A stretch of DNA of 64,000 nucleotides from Polyangium mundeleinium (GCF_028369105.1 NZ_JAQNDO010000001.1:13171920-13235919), one strand, 5' to 3'; shown: positions 27,679 to 36,252, numbered from the stretch's first letter. Notes: a model not told the origin generated them from the letters alone. A program made the numbers and translations.

Positions 27679-28581
27679 ATGCCCGAGCCCCTCTTCAGCT
27701 TCGCCGAACTCGTCGCACGCGTGTGCCCCACGCTCGAGGGCATCGACAAGTGGAAGGCCGTCCGCCACCTCGACAACCGTCCCGGTGTCCCCGATCTCGT
27801 CGAGCTCTTCCACCTCGATCGCGAGGCGCTGGAGTTCTACCAGGCGGAGCAGGGCAAGGACATCTTTGGCGCCTGCGACGGGATCTTCTCGTTCCTCGGA
27901 CTGCCCGGCCGTCGCGCGCTCTTCATCGGCGCGTACCAGGTGCGAGGATCGAGGAAGGCAACCGTGCTCGATCCCTTGACCGTGCCTGCTGCACTGCGCG
28001 GGATGTACGAGGCCGCGCGTCGCGATGAACCCGACGTGGTGCGGTATTACTACGACCTCGTCCGGGATCCCCGCTTCGCCGCGCTGGAGATGCGCGTGGT
28101 GGTGGACTGGGGCCCCGGCGCGTTGTCGTGGCACCAGTGGGCCTTGGACAAACCAGTCGTCGAGCTCAGGGATCCGAACAGCCTCGGGCCCTGCCCCGAC
28201 TACCGCGAGGTCGACGTGTCGCTCGCGAAGCTTGCGTTCTTGATCCGTCACGAAGAGGCGAACCCCTCGTGGCGCGACAGGCTCTCGGCCGTGGGGGGCA
28301 TCTACCTGCTGACCGACCGAGCTCGCGCCCGCCTCTATGTCGGGCAGGCCGGCGGCGAGACCGGCTTCTGGGGCCGCTGGAAGGCGTACGCCGAGCAGCA
28401 CACGGGGAACGTCGCGATCGACCCCGCGTTCACCGCCGGGGAGTTGCGACCAGAGAGCACCACGTTGTCGATCCTCGAGGTCGTGCCCAGGGGCGCGTCT
28501 GCCAAGGTTCTTCTCGATCGGCTGGAAGTGCGCTGGAAGGAGCGGCTCTGCACGCGCACGGCCGGCTATAACCGGAACTGA
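27679..28581 (+). CDS. GIY-YIG nuclease-family protein
   Basis: A 300-aa protein from the ATG at 27679 (MPEPLFSFAELVARV); the frame is open further upstream but without codon bias. Residues 1-200 form an unrecognised alpha/beta domain (FIGAYQVRGSRKATVLD, YYYDLVRDPRFAALEMRVVVDWG). Residues 205-300 carry a GIY-YIG fold: GGIYLLTD, LYVGQAGG, FWGRWKAYAEQH, and a C-terminal Glu-bearing helix (LDRLEVRWKERL) ending CTRTAGYN. This is the third GIY-YIG-superfamily protein in the island. It is the last gene before the tRNA-Lys attachment scar. No integrase is seen at this end. Confidence 0.75.
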   Translation: MPEPLFSFAELVARVCPTLEGIDKWKAVRHLDNRPGVPDLVELFHLDREALEFYQAEQGKDIFGACDGIFSFLGLPGRRALFIGAYQVRGSRKATVLDPLTVPAALRGMYEAARRDEPDVVRYYYDLVRDPRFAALEMRVVVDWGPGALSWHQWALDKPVVELRDPNSLGPCPDYREVDVSLAKLAFLIRHEEANPSWRDRLSAVGGIYLLTDRARARLYVGQAGGETGFWGRWKAYAEQHTGNVAIDPAFTAGELRPESTTLSILEVVPRGASAKVLLDRLEVRWKERLCTRTAGYNRN

Positions 28582-28726
28582 AGCGCTCTCGCCCCCAGCC
28601 TCGCGGACGCCAAGCCGGTCACCTGGTCCCCCGTGTCCACGCATGTCCCACGGTGTCCCGCCCTGGCCGCCCCGAGCACCGACAAAAAGCAAGCATTTCT
28701 GGGCACTTGTACCTAAGTCCAGACCC

Positions 28727-28773
28727 GGACTCTTAATCCATTGGCTGAAGGTTCAAGTCCTTCATGGCCCACC
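28727..28773 (+). other. 3' half of tRNA-Lys(CTT): integration scar (att site)
   Basis: The sequence holds the anticodon loop CTCTTAA with part of the stem (GGA/TCC), the variable region, a good T-arm (GAAGG, TTCAAGT, CCTTC) and the 3' acceptor strand ATGGCCC plus discriminator A. The upstream 70 bases give no D-arm (no GG in a D-loop) and only a poor acceptor partner, so the 5' half is missing. Elements that integrate by tyrosine recombinase commonly use exactly this part of tRNA genes as the core site. The intact tRNA-Lys should lie at the other end of the island, left of the window. Confidence 0.75.
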
Positions 28774-28787
28774 CGGATCCAGAACGA

Positions 28788-28826
28788 AAAGGCCGGTACG
28801 CATCCCGCGTGCCGGCCTTTCGGTTT
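28788..28826 (+). terminator. Strong intrinsic terminator after the tRNA-Lys remnant
   Basis: A 14-bp stem (arm AAAGGCCGGTACGC, one G-T wobble) with a 5-base loop, followed by CGG and five T. It would have ended the ancestral tRNA transcript and survives as host sequence next to the att scar. Confidence 0.85.
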
Positions 28827-28856
28827 TTGTCCCGCGAGGCCGCCCTTCCCCCGACC

Positions 28857-29561
28857 TCAGCGGTTCCTTCGTCGCCCCGTCTTCTGCGCTCGCCGCCGCG
28901 CCTTCTTCTTGTTCCGGTCGGCGCGGGACGGCACCGTCGACAGGCGCGGAGCTGCCTCCAGTCGCGCGCGCTCTCGGATCGCGTGGAGCAGCGCTACCGG
29001 ATCGAACAACGGCTCCTCCTCGTCGTCCTCCTCCCACGCGTCGAACTCTTCACTCGACCGCAGCGCGTGCGCGAGCGCGAGCCCCATTCCCTTGTCGAGC
29101 ACCTCTGCGCATTCCTTTGCGTTGGGCAGCTCGAGCTCGCGATTGGCGAACGTGAAGAACGCCCGCAGGGTTGACACAAACATCGGCGCGAGGTCCGAGG
29201 GCAGCGCCGTCGCCATCGCGGGCACGCCGTCGAGCAGCGCTTCCACGAGGTCCTCCGGCACGAGCCTCGTCAGCACCACATCCTGTTCGAGGCGCAGGAT
29301 GCGCAGGACCGCCCTTGCACAGAGCCCCTTCGGATCCTTCGGGCGAAGCGATGCCGCCTCCGGCGACGAACCGAATCGCAGACAGAGAGCGTCCTCGATC
29401 GTCTTCGCCTCCTCGTCGAGGATCCACCCCTCCGCTGACACCATCCGCTCGTCCAGCGCACGGCGCTCCGAGCCCTCCGGAAAGTCCTCCGCCCACCTGG
29501 CATCGCGCGCCGCGCGAGACGCCGTCGTGCTTGTCGTGTTCGACCGTTCTGCGTGTTCCAC
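28857..29561 (-). CDS. Hypothetical helical protein, first host gene after the island
   Basis: A 234-aa protein with a GTG start at 29561, set by GGAGG eight bases upstream. It is predicted all-helical (LVPEDLVEALLDGVPAMATALP, FVSTLRAFFTFANRELELP), with an acidic patch EEDDEEEP near 190 and a strongly basic C-terminal tail (NKKKARRRAQKTGRRRNR) that could bind nucleic acid. Family not recognised. Strong GC3 bias marks it as core rather than island. A 13-bp inverted repeat lies 35-67 bp upstream. Confidence 0.65.
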   Translation of the reverse strand: MEHAERSNTTSTTASRAARDARWAEDFPEGSERRALDERMVSAEGWILDEEAKTIEDALCLRFGSSPEAASLRPKDPKGLCARAVLRILRLEQDVVLTRLVPEDLVEALLDGVPAMATALPSDLAPMFVSTLRAFFTFANRELELPNAKECAEVLDKGMGLALAHALRSSEEFDAWEEDDEEEPLFDPVALLHAIRERARLEAAPRLSTVPSRADRNKKKARRRAQKTGRRRNR

Positions 29562-29595
29562 GTAAAACCTCCACGCCTGCTTTACGCGAACCCGG

Positions 29596-29628
29596 GACGG
29601 TTTGTCTAGGGAGCGTAGACAAACCGTC
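29596..29628. repeat. Perfect 13-bp inverted repeat with 7-base loop
   Basis: Arms GACGGTTTGTCTA and its exact complement flank GGGAGCG. It lies 35 bp before the GTG of the downstream leftward gene and about 100 bp after the upstream gene. There is no T-run on either strand, so an operator or RNA hairpin in the leader is more likely than a terminator. Confidence 0.6.
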
Positions 29629-29726
29629 TTCGCGGCCGGCGGGAGCTCGGGGGAGCATCAGCGCCCCAGGTGACGCGTACGAGCATGAAGCGGACGAGGT
29701 TGCTGCTCGTTACCCGGCGCCGTCCG

Positions 29727-30362
29727 TCAGCCCCGCCGCACGATCGCGCGGAAGCGAGGTGGCAGGGCTTCGTAGGCTTCGCTCGCATCGTCGAGGTCCT
29801 CCTCGGCGGCGATCCTGAGCCGCCGGGCGACTTCGGGCTCGTGTTGCGCCTCGACCTCCCGGATGCGCCTCCGGGTGTCCTCGGGATCGATACGCCGCAG
29901 CACCCTCGTCGCTGCCACGCGCAGTGCCACGGGCGCCTCGACGTCCGCGATCATGTTCGTGAGGTCGACGCGCTTGATGGCCGTGTGGCGGTAGGGCTCG
30001 GCGCTGGGGCTCGTGTCGAGTGTGTCGAGGCCTGACAGCCACGCTCGGACGGGTTCGTCCTGCCTGCGCGACAGGTCGTGGAGCCGCTGCCATGCGGGAG
30101 AACGTGGTTCGTTCGCCCCGGCGGCGCTGCTCTTTGCGGCCGACAGGATGTGGGTCGCTACATGCGCAAGCTCGGTGGGCGACAGCCCAGGCAAACGAAC
30201 GCCGATCGATCGTCGATCGGACGAGCCTTCGCGGAGGAGGACGGTGATCCCTCGCCGCTGCACCTCGACCGATTCGATATCGCCGTATTGGATCTGGAAT
30301 GCGTCCCCGAGTCGCAATGCGTCCTTTCCCAGGACGAGACTCTCGCGACCGTGCAAGCGCAA
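29727..30362 (-). CDS. Hypothetical protein, probably the C-terminal part of a frameshifted membrane protein
   Basis: The frame gives 211 aa from a TTG. Residues 1-75 resemble a PH-like beta domain (ALRLGDAFQIQYGDIESVEVQ, ITVLLREG); the rest is helical. Upstream, in another frame (30363-30525), lies a convincing N-terminus starting MLGHWSAMGAGHRFG with a membrane helix GLILAVAWIIGILWPILLP and WKDGLLLSALL. Joining the two frames near 30362-30370 would give one protein of about 265 aa with a membrane anchor and a cytoplasmic PH-like domain. The lack of a normal start codon in the 211-aa frame supports this. It could be a real frameshift or an assembly indel. Confidence 0.55.
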   Translation of the reverse strand: MRLHGRESLVLGKDALRLGDAFQIQYGDIESVEVQRRGITVLLREGSSDRRSIGVRLPGLSPTELAHVATHILSAAKSSAAGANEPRSPAWQRLHDLSRRQDEPVRAWLSGLDTLDTSPSAEPYRHTAIKRVDLTNMIADVEAPVALRVAATRVLRRIDPEDTRRRIREVEAQHEPEVARRLRIAAEEDLDDASEAYEALPPRFRAIVRRG

Positions 30363-30651
30363 GCAGCGCAGAGAGGAGCAGCCCGTCCTTCCACGACTCC
30401 ACCGAGCGCACCTGCGATCGCCTTCGCGGAAGGAGGATGGGCCAAAGAATACCGATGATCCACGCGACCGCCAGGATCAAACCGAACCTGTGTCCGGCGC
30501 CCATGGCGCTCCAATGCCCAAGCATATGGCGCCAGAACAACGGCCGCTGAATCGGATCGATGCGGGTGCGTATACGGCGAGGTGGCAATCGACGCACGTC
30601 GACGTACGCGCCCGGCCGCCCCGCGAGACGTCCGGGCAGCGTGCAGCGAGC

Positions 30652-32049
30652 TCAGAACCACTGCCCGACGAGCTTGCCCTTGCGCTGGAGACTCCTCAGG
30701 TGGTGGAGCTCCAGCTCCCAAAACTCCGTCTCCTTGATCACCGCCTTCGTGTCCGTGGGCTTCTTCTTCTCGTGCTTCTTCACGAACGCGTAGCCCGTGA
30801 GCTTGTCGCCGACCTGGATCGTCACGCCCTCGGGCATCTCCCCGAGCGTGATCCGCATCGTCCGCTCGTGGGTGTGCTTGCCGGTCTTGCAGATCTCGCG
30901 GTAGACGATCCGCCCATCCCGAATGCTGTGGATCCGGTTCGTCTCCACGCAATCGTAGGGGTACTCGTTCGTGTAGCTGTACACCATTTCGAGCTCGGTC
31001 TTGCCGCCGTTCTGCGTGATTTTCTTCACCTCGTCGGTCTCCGAGACATATCCGAGCTTCGGGTGCCCGGGCATCTCCGTTTTGCCCTCCGCGATGTCCT
31101 GGATGTACACCTTATCGATAGCGGCCGGACGCGCCTCGTCGGCGGACTTCTTCGACTCCTTTTCGCGGAGCCGGTCGATCTTCTTCAGCGTCTCCTCGGA
31201 GAAGAGAGGCTTCACGTACTTGGCGCCGTGCTCCGTGTACGAGTTGCTGAAGGCGTTCGCCCCGCCCGACGAGTGAAAGCAATACATGTCCCGCTCCGTC
31301 GCGGCGTCGAGCCGGGCGCGGATGCCGTTGTCGGACGCCCCGGGGCCGTGGATCGCGTACAGGTAATCGCGCCCCGTGGCCTCGTACGCCTGCTTGATCG
31401 CGACGCGCAGGTCCCTTCGAAACCCGACGTACGTCAACAGGTTATCGGTGTACGTATCGGTCTTCGGGGCCGCCTCCTCGGCTGACTTCTGCAGTCCGAG
31501 CAGCGCGCCGATGCGCCCGTACGGGCCCGGGATCTTCGACGCGTCCGCGATCTCGACGGACCACTTCGCGTCGAGCGCCCGCGCCTGCTTGTCGATCGCG
31601 GCGTAGTCCGCGTGGCACTTCGCCAGCCACGTCTTGCGCATGGCTGCCACGATCAGCGCCTCGTACGTGATGTCCGCCGTGTTGGAGTGCTCGTCTTCCG
31701 ACAGCTTGTCCCAGCCCGTGAGCCACGTCGGGTCCGGGTTCTTCAGCGTCCGGCGCGGGTTGAACTGGTAGACGTACGTCTGCTTGTCCTGGTACTCCTT
31801 CACGCCCGCTTGTTTCTTGAAATCGCCCACGCACTTGTGGGGCTCGCAGGACGTGTGATCCCACGACTTGAACGTCGCGAGCACCGCCTTGCCCACCTCG
31901 TCCTCGTCGTACGGCAAAATGCCGAACGGCCCCATCTGCGCGGGCCCCGACGACTCCCCCGACAGGCCCGGGATGTTCGTTTGAAGGTTGACGAGACCAC
32001 ATCCGGAGGCGAGCAGCCCGGAGGCGACGATAAATGCGTATTTGCTCAT
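30652..32049 (-). CDS. Large lipoprotein of unknown function
   Basis: A 465-aa protein starting MSKYAFIVASGLLASGCGLV, with a lipobox LASGC at residue 17, so it is exported and lipidated. The mature part is mixed, with motifs such as FKSWDHTSCEPHKCVGDF, YVYQFNPRRTLKNPDPTW and a beta-rich C-terminus (TELEMVYSYTNEYPYDC, RIVYREICKTG). It has no transmembrane segments beyond the signal. Family not recognised, but such single lipoproteins are common in Polyangiales. The Cys residues suggest disulfides in the periplasm. No Shine-Dalgarno is evident. It follows the ABC-F gene by 60 bp and may be co-transcribed. Confidence 0.75.
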   Translation of the reverse strand: MSKYAFIVASGLLASGCGLVNLQTNIPGLSGESSGPAQMGPFGILPYDEDEVGKAVLATFKSWDHTSCEPHKCVGDFKKQAGVKEYQDKQTYVYQFNPRRTLKNPDPTWLTGWDKLSEDEHSNTADITYEALIVAAMRKTWLAKCHADYAAIDKQARALDAKWSVEIADASKIPGPYGRIGALLGLQKSAEEAAPKTDTYTDNLLTYVGFRRDLRVAIKQAYEATGRDYLYAIHGPGASDNGIRARLDAATERDMYCFHSSGGANAFSNSYTEHGAKYVKPLFSEETLKKIDRLREKESKKSADEARPAAIDKVYIQDIAEGKTEMPGHPKLGYVSETDEVKKITQNGGKTELEMVYSYTNEYPYDCVETNRIHSIRDGRIVYREICKTGKHTHERTMRITLGEMPEGVTIQVGDKLTGYAFVKKHEKKKPTDTKAVIKETEFWELELHHLRSLQRKGKLVGQWF

Positions 32050-32108
32050 TGTACCGGGCCGCCAGCTACCACGCGACCGCGGCGTTTGGCAACCCATCGC
32101 GTAGCGGC

Positions 32109-34040
32109 TTACGCGCCCTCGGCGAGCTCCTTCTCGATGGCCTCCCATTCCCCCATCAAGGCCTCGATCTTCGCATCGAGCTCTTTTTGTAGCCGATCCA
32201 GCGCGGCCACATCCTGCTTGCTCGTCCGTTCGAAAAACCCCGGTTCGCAGTAACGCGACTCCAGTTCGCGTTTCTGCGCTTCGGCCGCCTCGATCGCCGC
32301 CACCACCTTGTCCCGCCGCCCCGGCAGCTCCTTCAATCGATTGCGCTTCTTCTTTTGCTCCTCCCACGCCGAGCCCGACACCTGCGCGGCCGGCTCCTGC
32401 GCCTTCGCTGCGGTCTTCGCGGCCTTGTCCTTCTGGACCACGGCCTCCGCGTCGAGATGATCGTCGCCGCACCGCGCGAGGTATTCCTCGTACGTCCCCT
32501 GGAAATCGTTCCGGCCGCCGGGCAGCACCTCCAGGATGCGCGTCGCGATCTTCGAGACGAACCAGCGATCGTGCGACACCAGGATCAGCGTCCCCTCGTA
32601 GGCCACGAGCGCCTCGGCGAGCGCCTCGATCGCCTCCACGTCGAGGTGGTTCGTCGGCTCGTCGAGGAGCAGCACGTTCGGCTCCTCCACGAGGATCCGG
32701 CAAAACAAAAGCCGCGCTGCTTCTCCGCCGGACAGGAGCCCCACCTTCTTGTTCACGTCGTCGCCCGAGAACAGCATCCGCCCGAGCCGCCCCCGCACCG
32801 CGCTCTCTGGCTCCGTCGGGCACGCCGCTTTCATGATCCCGATCGGCGTCGCCTCCGCGTCGTCCAGGATCTCCCTGTGATCCTGGGCGAAATATCCCAC
32901 CCGCGCCTCGTGCCCCCAGCGCACCGCGCCTGCGTCCTTTTCGAGCTGGTCCGCGAGGATCTTGAGCAGCGTCGACTTGCCGATCCCGTTCGGCCCGATC
33001 ACCGCCACCCGCTCGCCCCGCCGCACGGCCAGCGACACCGCGGTCAGCACCCTCTTTTCCCCGTACGACTTCGAGACCCCCGCGACTTCGAGCACGTCTC
33101 GCCCGCTCGGGCGCGCGATCGACAGCTTGAACACTGGCGTCCGCCGCGAGCTCTCCTCCAGCTCCGGCACATCGATCTTCTCGATCTGCTTCAGCCGGCT
33201 CTGCGCTTGCTTCGCCTTCGTCGCCTTGTACCGGAACCGGTCCACGTACGACTGCTTGTGCGCGATCACCTCCTCGATCCGCTCGACCTCCGCTTGCTGC
33301 CGCTCCCGCTCGGCGCGTTTTTCCTTCACGAACGCCGTGTAATTGCCGTGGTAGAGCGTCACCGTGCCGTAATCGATGTCGAGGATGTGCGTCGCCACGT
33401 TGTCGAGGAAGCGCTGGTCGTGGGAGATCACGAGCACCGAGCCCTCGTGCGCTTGAAGGAATTTTTCGAGCCAGCGGATCGTCAGGATGTCGAGGTGGTT
33501 CGTCGGCTCGTCGAGCAAGAGCACGTCTGGCCCGCCCACGAGCACCTGCGCGAGCAGCACCCGCAGCTTGAAGCCGCCGGAGAGCGTCGCGAGCGGCCGC
33601 TCGTGCGCCTCCATCGGGATCCCGAGCCCCACGAGGATCGACGTCGCCCGCGCCTTCAGCGTGTAGCCGTCGTAGGCCCGGATCACGTCGGCGAACTCCG
33701 CGAGCCGCTGCGCGTCGCCGGCGCCCTCCTCCACGATCCGCTTCTCCTCTTCGAGCGCGTCCCACACGATCCGGTCGCCCATCATCGCGAGGTCGAGGAT
33801 CCGCGCCTCGTCCTCCAGGAACCGGTCCTGCCGCAGCACGCCCATGCGGGCGTCGTGGGGGATGTTGAAGCTCCCTTCGGTCGGCGCCTCGTCGCCGGCC
33901 AGGATCTCGAGCAGCGTCGTCTTGCCGGACCCGTTTGCGCCGACGAGCCCGTAGCGGCTCTGGCGGTTGAGCTTCAGCGACACCTCCTCGAAGAGGGTCC
34001 GGTCGCCGTACGATTTGCCGAGGTTCGACGTGACGATCAT
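32109..34040 (-). CDS. ABC-F family ATPase (Uup/YbiT-like)
   Basis: A 643-aa protein starting MIVTSNLGKSYGDRTLF. It has two ABC cassettes: Walker A1 GANGSGKTT (34-42) with signature LSGG and LLLDEPTNHLD near 176-184, and Walker A2 GPNGIGKST (349-357) with the second LSGGEAARL and LLLDEPTNHLD. The inter-domain linker is a charged helical pair (AERERQQAEVERIEEV). The C-terminal 90 residues form a coiled coil, as in Uup. It has no membrane domains, so it is a ribosome-associated translation factor rather than a transporter. Some ABC-F proteins protect from ribosome-targeting antibiotics; this one lacks context for that. It is divergent from 34083. Confidence 0.92.
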   Translation of the reverse strand: MIVTSNLGKSYGDRTLFEEVSLKLNRQSRYGLVGANGSGKTTLLEILAGDEAPTEGSFNIPHDARMGVLRQDRFLEDEARILDLAMMGDRIVWDALEEEKRIVEEGAGDAQRLAEFADVIRAYDGYTLKARATSILVGLGIPMEAHERPLATLSGGFKLRVLLAQVLVGGPDVLLLDEPTNHLDILTIRWLEKFLQAHEGSVLVISHDQRFLDNVATHILDIDYGTVTLYHGNYTAFVKEKRAERERQQAEVERIEEVIAHKQSYVDRFRYKATKAKQAQSRLKQIEKIDVPELEESSRRTPVFKLSIARPSGRDVLEVAGVSKSYGEKRVLTAVSLAVRRGERVAVIGPNGIGKSTLLKILADQLEKDAGAVRWGHEARVGYFAQDHREILDDAEATPIGIMKAACPTEPESAVRGRLGRMLFSGDDVNKKVGLLSGGEAARLLFCRILVEEPNVLLLDEPTNHLDVEAIEALAEALVAYEGTLILVSHDRWFVSKIATRILEVLPGGRNDFQGTYEEYLARCGDDHLDAEAVVQKDKAAKTAAKAQEPAAQVSGSAWEEQKKKRNRLKELPGRRDKVVAAIEAAEAQKRELESRYCEPGFFERTSKQDVAALDRLQKELDAKIEALMGEWEAIEKELAEGA

Positions 34041-34082
34041 CGCGGGGACGGTGGTATATCCTCCCGCAACTGAGGAGGCCAC

Positions 34083-34691
34083 GTGCGCTTTCGAGAGCTC
34101 ATCCAAGATTCCAGCGCCACCATCGACGCCATCGCCAGCTACCTCGACGGGCTCTCCGCCGAAGACAGGCTCAACGAGACCCGCACCCTCTCGCGTGACG
34201 AGCAACGCAAGCTCTACCAGAGGGCCGAGAAGGCGCCCCCCATCACGCTCGAGCACTTCGTCCCGGCGGACATGGCCAAGCTCGCGCCGGTCCACCACGA
34301 CGGCCGCAACACGCTCCCCTTGCCGTCGAGCCTCAAGCTCTTCCAGAAGCGGTTTTGCCGACCCGAGGACGGCTCCGAGCGCCTCTTCGGGTACAACCAG
34401 TCGCCCTTCCTCGGCACCGTGGGCCCGGGCTTCTTCGTGGCTGTCCCGACGAAAGGCCGCCCGGAGTGGGAGGCCCGCGGCCAGATCGTGATCGATTACT
34501 TCCAGGTCCCCGACGGCCCCGTCGCGGCGGGCTGGCCCAAGGTCATCCCGAACTCCAAGGGCCTCCAGACCTTCGTCTACAACGGCACACGCGACTACAT
34601 GCGCAAGGTCTCGACACACGTCTCGATCGGCGCGGCCTACAAGGGCGAAAAAGCCCTCGACCACTATTTCATCCTCTGCCGCGACCGCTGA
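34083..34691 (+). CDS. Conserved hypothetical protein
   Basis: A 202-aa soluble protein with a GTG start preceded by AGGAGG. The N-terminal 60 residues are helical (DAIASYLDGLSAEDRLNETR). The rest is beta-rich with RLFGYNQSPFLGTVGPGFFV, a DYFQVPDGPVAAGWPKVIP segment and a C-terminal DHYFILCRDR. I do not recognise the domain by name. The compact beta fold with conserved-looking Gly, Pro and aromatic residues is typical of myxobacterial housekeeping unknowns. It is divergent from the ABC-F gene over a 42-bp gap, which must contain both promoters. Confidence 0.7.
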   Translation: MRFRELIQDSSATIDAIASYLDGLSAEDRLNETRTLSRDEQRKLYQRAEKAPPITLEHFVPADMAKLAPVHHDGRNTLPLPSSLKLFQKRFCRPEDGSERLFGYNQSPFLGTVGPGFFVAVPTKGRPEWEARGQIVIDYFQVPDGPVAAGWPKVIPNSKGLQTFVYNGTRDYMRKVSTHVSIGAAYKGEKALDHYFILCRDR

Positions 34692-34706
34692 TCCCTCCCG
34701 GGATCG

Positions 34707-35294
34707 TCACCCCACCTCGTCCGGGACGGGCAATGCGGAAAGCTCCGCCCCGGACCCCGCCTCCAGCCCCACGAACGCCTCCCCGAGCCAATCGAGGAAC
34801 GCCGCGTCCCATGTCGGCTGATCCGGGAACGTCGCCGCGATCTGCGCCGACAGCTCTGCATCCCACCGCTCGTACACCGCTCGCAACGCGCCGTGCGCCT
34901 GCCTCGCAAGCACCGCGCTCCGCTCGCCTTTTCGTTCACCCCCCTCGATGAACGTGTCCTCGCACAGAAAGTAATTGCAGGTCGCGGGCCGCATCGTCGG
35001 GGCGATTGTGCATCCGCCCGCCCCGTGGAACACGCATTTGCGCTCCATCGGCTCGGTGGGGGCCTCGCGCCGCTTCACCCGCCGCAGCTCGAGCCCGCTC
35101 TCCCGGGGGAGGAGGTCCTTTCTGGCGATTCGCGCGAGCAAAAAATCACGTCCGCCGTGGGCGACGACGCGCCCCACGTCCGACCAATCCATATGGGGCG
35201 GTGCCTTGCAGCAACCTGCCGGCCCCTGCGGGCATTTCGCGCAGAGCGTCGAGCAGAGCTGGGTATGGGCGCCTTGGATGTCGAGCCGGATCAT
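34707..35294 (-). CDS. YkgJ-type cysteine-cluster protein
   Basis: A 195-aa protein starting MIRLDIQGAHTQLCSTLCAK. The Cys pattern CSTLCAKCPQGPAGCC (14-29), followed by CVFHGAGGC and CNYFLC, is that of YkgJ-family proteins, thought to bind zinc or an iron-sulfur cluster. The C-terminal half is helical and probably partner-binding (VYERWDAELSAQIAATFPDQ). The start codon overlaps the stop of the upstream gene (ATGA), so the two are translationally coupled and probably work together. Metal type cannot be decided from sequence. Confidence 0.75.
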   Translation of the reverse strand: MIRLDIQGAHTQLCSTLCAKCPQGPAGCCKAPPHMDWSDVGRVVAHGGRDFLLARIARKDLLPRESGLELRRVKRREAPTEPMERKCVFHGAGGCTIAPTMRPATCNYFLCEDTFIEGGERKGERSAVLARQAHGALRAVYERWDAELSAQIAATFPDQPTWDAAFLDWLGEAFVGLEAGSGAELSALPVPDEVG

Positions 35295-35938
35295 CGCGCG
35301 GCGAGGCGGGACGCGAGCACCGAGCGGACCGAGCGGCCCACGGCATCCGCGTCTTTCTTGAGCTCCTCGGGCATCCAGAAATGGAGCACGCGCCCGACCG
35401 CCTCCGTGCTCGAACGGAGAAACGCCATTCCGCCCGTCTCCGCCCGCTCGGCGCTTTGCGGGAAACACACCTTGCACAGGCACGGCAAGGGCCCGGCGGG
35501 ATCGTGTTTCGTCACGTTCACGGCCGGCGCCACGCCCGCGCTCCAGGCGGCGCCGAGCAGCAGCGCGGCCGAGGGCGCGTCGAGCACGCGCGGCGTCTGA
35601 AGCGACATTCCGAGCATACCGGGCGCCGCGGTGATGCCTTTTCCGTTCGCGAACCGGATGCGAGGCACGAGTGACGTCAGATCGCTGATCGGCACGCGGT
35701 TGCGCCCGCTGCGCCAGCCTTTGCCGGTGTTCTGCGGGTTTTCCAGCACGGCGACGAGCCAGAGCGTGTCTGCCGGCGGCCGCACGGTCACCATGAACAG
35801 CCGCCCGCCGCCGGCGAGCGGGGCGAGGCCCTTGCTCTGGCTGTGGTAGGTATCGATGGGCCACACCTTGCCCGGCTTGCGCCCGGCCGCTTCCTTCTCG
35901 AACACGGCCTTGCTGACGATGGCGAGCACGTCCGGCAT
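35291..35938 (-). CDS. Hypothetical protein coupled to the cysteine-cluster protein
   Basis: A 215-aa protein starting MPDVLAIVSKAVFEKEAAGR. The N-terminal 110 residues are beta-rich (GRLFMVTVRPPADTLWLVAVLENP, RIRFANGKGI). A CLCKVCFPQ motif at about 163-168 may bind metal. The C-terminus is helical. Family not recognised. It overlaps the downstream cysteine-cluster gene by 4 bp. A large palindromic intergenic element lies just upstream. Confidence 0.65.
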   Translation of the reverse strand: MPDVLAIVSKAVFEKEAAGRKPGKVWPIDTYHSQSKGLAPLAGGGRLFMVTVRPPADTLWLVAVLENPQNTGKGWRSGRNRVPISDLTSLVPRIRFANGKGITAAPGMLGMSLQTPRVLDAPSAALLLGAAWSAGVAPAVNVTKHDPAGPLPCLCKVCFPQSAERAETGGMAFLRSSTEAVGRVLHFWMPEELKKDADAVGRSVRSVLASRLAAR

Positions 35939-36003
35939 GCGCGCGACTCTACCAGAACCGCCCCGGGAGGTCAGGGCCCATCCCGCACCCGCCTGTCCGC
36001 GGC

Positions 36004-36245
36004 GGGAAACGCCTTCGCGGAGCCCGCGCGCCCGATTTTTCGGTGGGAAACGTGTTCGCGAAGGCCGCGGACGCGTCCGTCGCATGACGGAGAGGTTCGC
36101 GGCGCCTGCGAAGGCGTCCGTCAGGTGACGGGCGGATTCGCGGCGCCTGCGAAGGCGTCCGTCGCTGAAGAAACGGGCCGGAGACGTCCGCGAAGGCGTT
36201 TCCCATGGAAACGTCGGGCGCGCGGGCTCCGCGAAGGCGTTTCCC
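36004..36245. repeat. Palindromic element with 32-bp perfect terminal inverted repeats
   Basis: 36004-36035 and 36214-36245 are exact inverted copies (starting GGGAAACGCCTTCGCGG). Between them is a 27-bp direct repeat (36096-36122 and 36137-36163, TTCGCGGCGCCTGCGAAGG...), each copy itself part of a hairpin, plus degenerate copies of the terminal motif. The layout resembles a REPIN or MITE-like non-autonomous element. No coding frame is supported inside. Confidence 0.75.
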
Positions 36246-36252
36246 GGTGTCC

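Noticed and set aside
28699..28771. A complete tRNA-Lys
   Set aside because: The first bases GGGC could start an acceptor stem, but two of seven acceptor pairs fail and the D-arm has no GG loop; only the 3' half is tRNA-like.
32355..34073. 572-aa plus-strand frame
   Set aside because: It lies entirely opposite the ABC-F gene, whose motifs are unambiguous.
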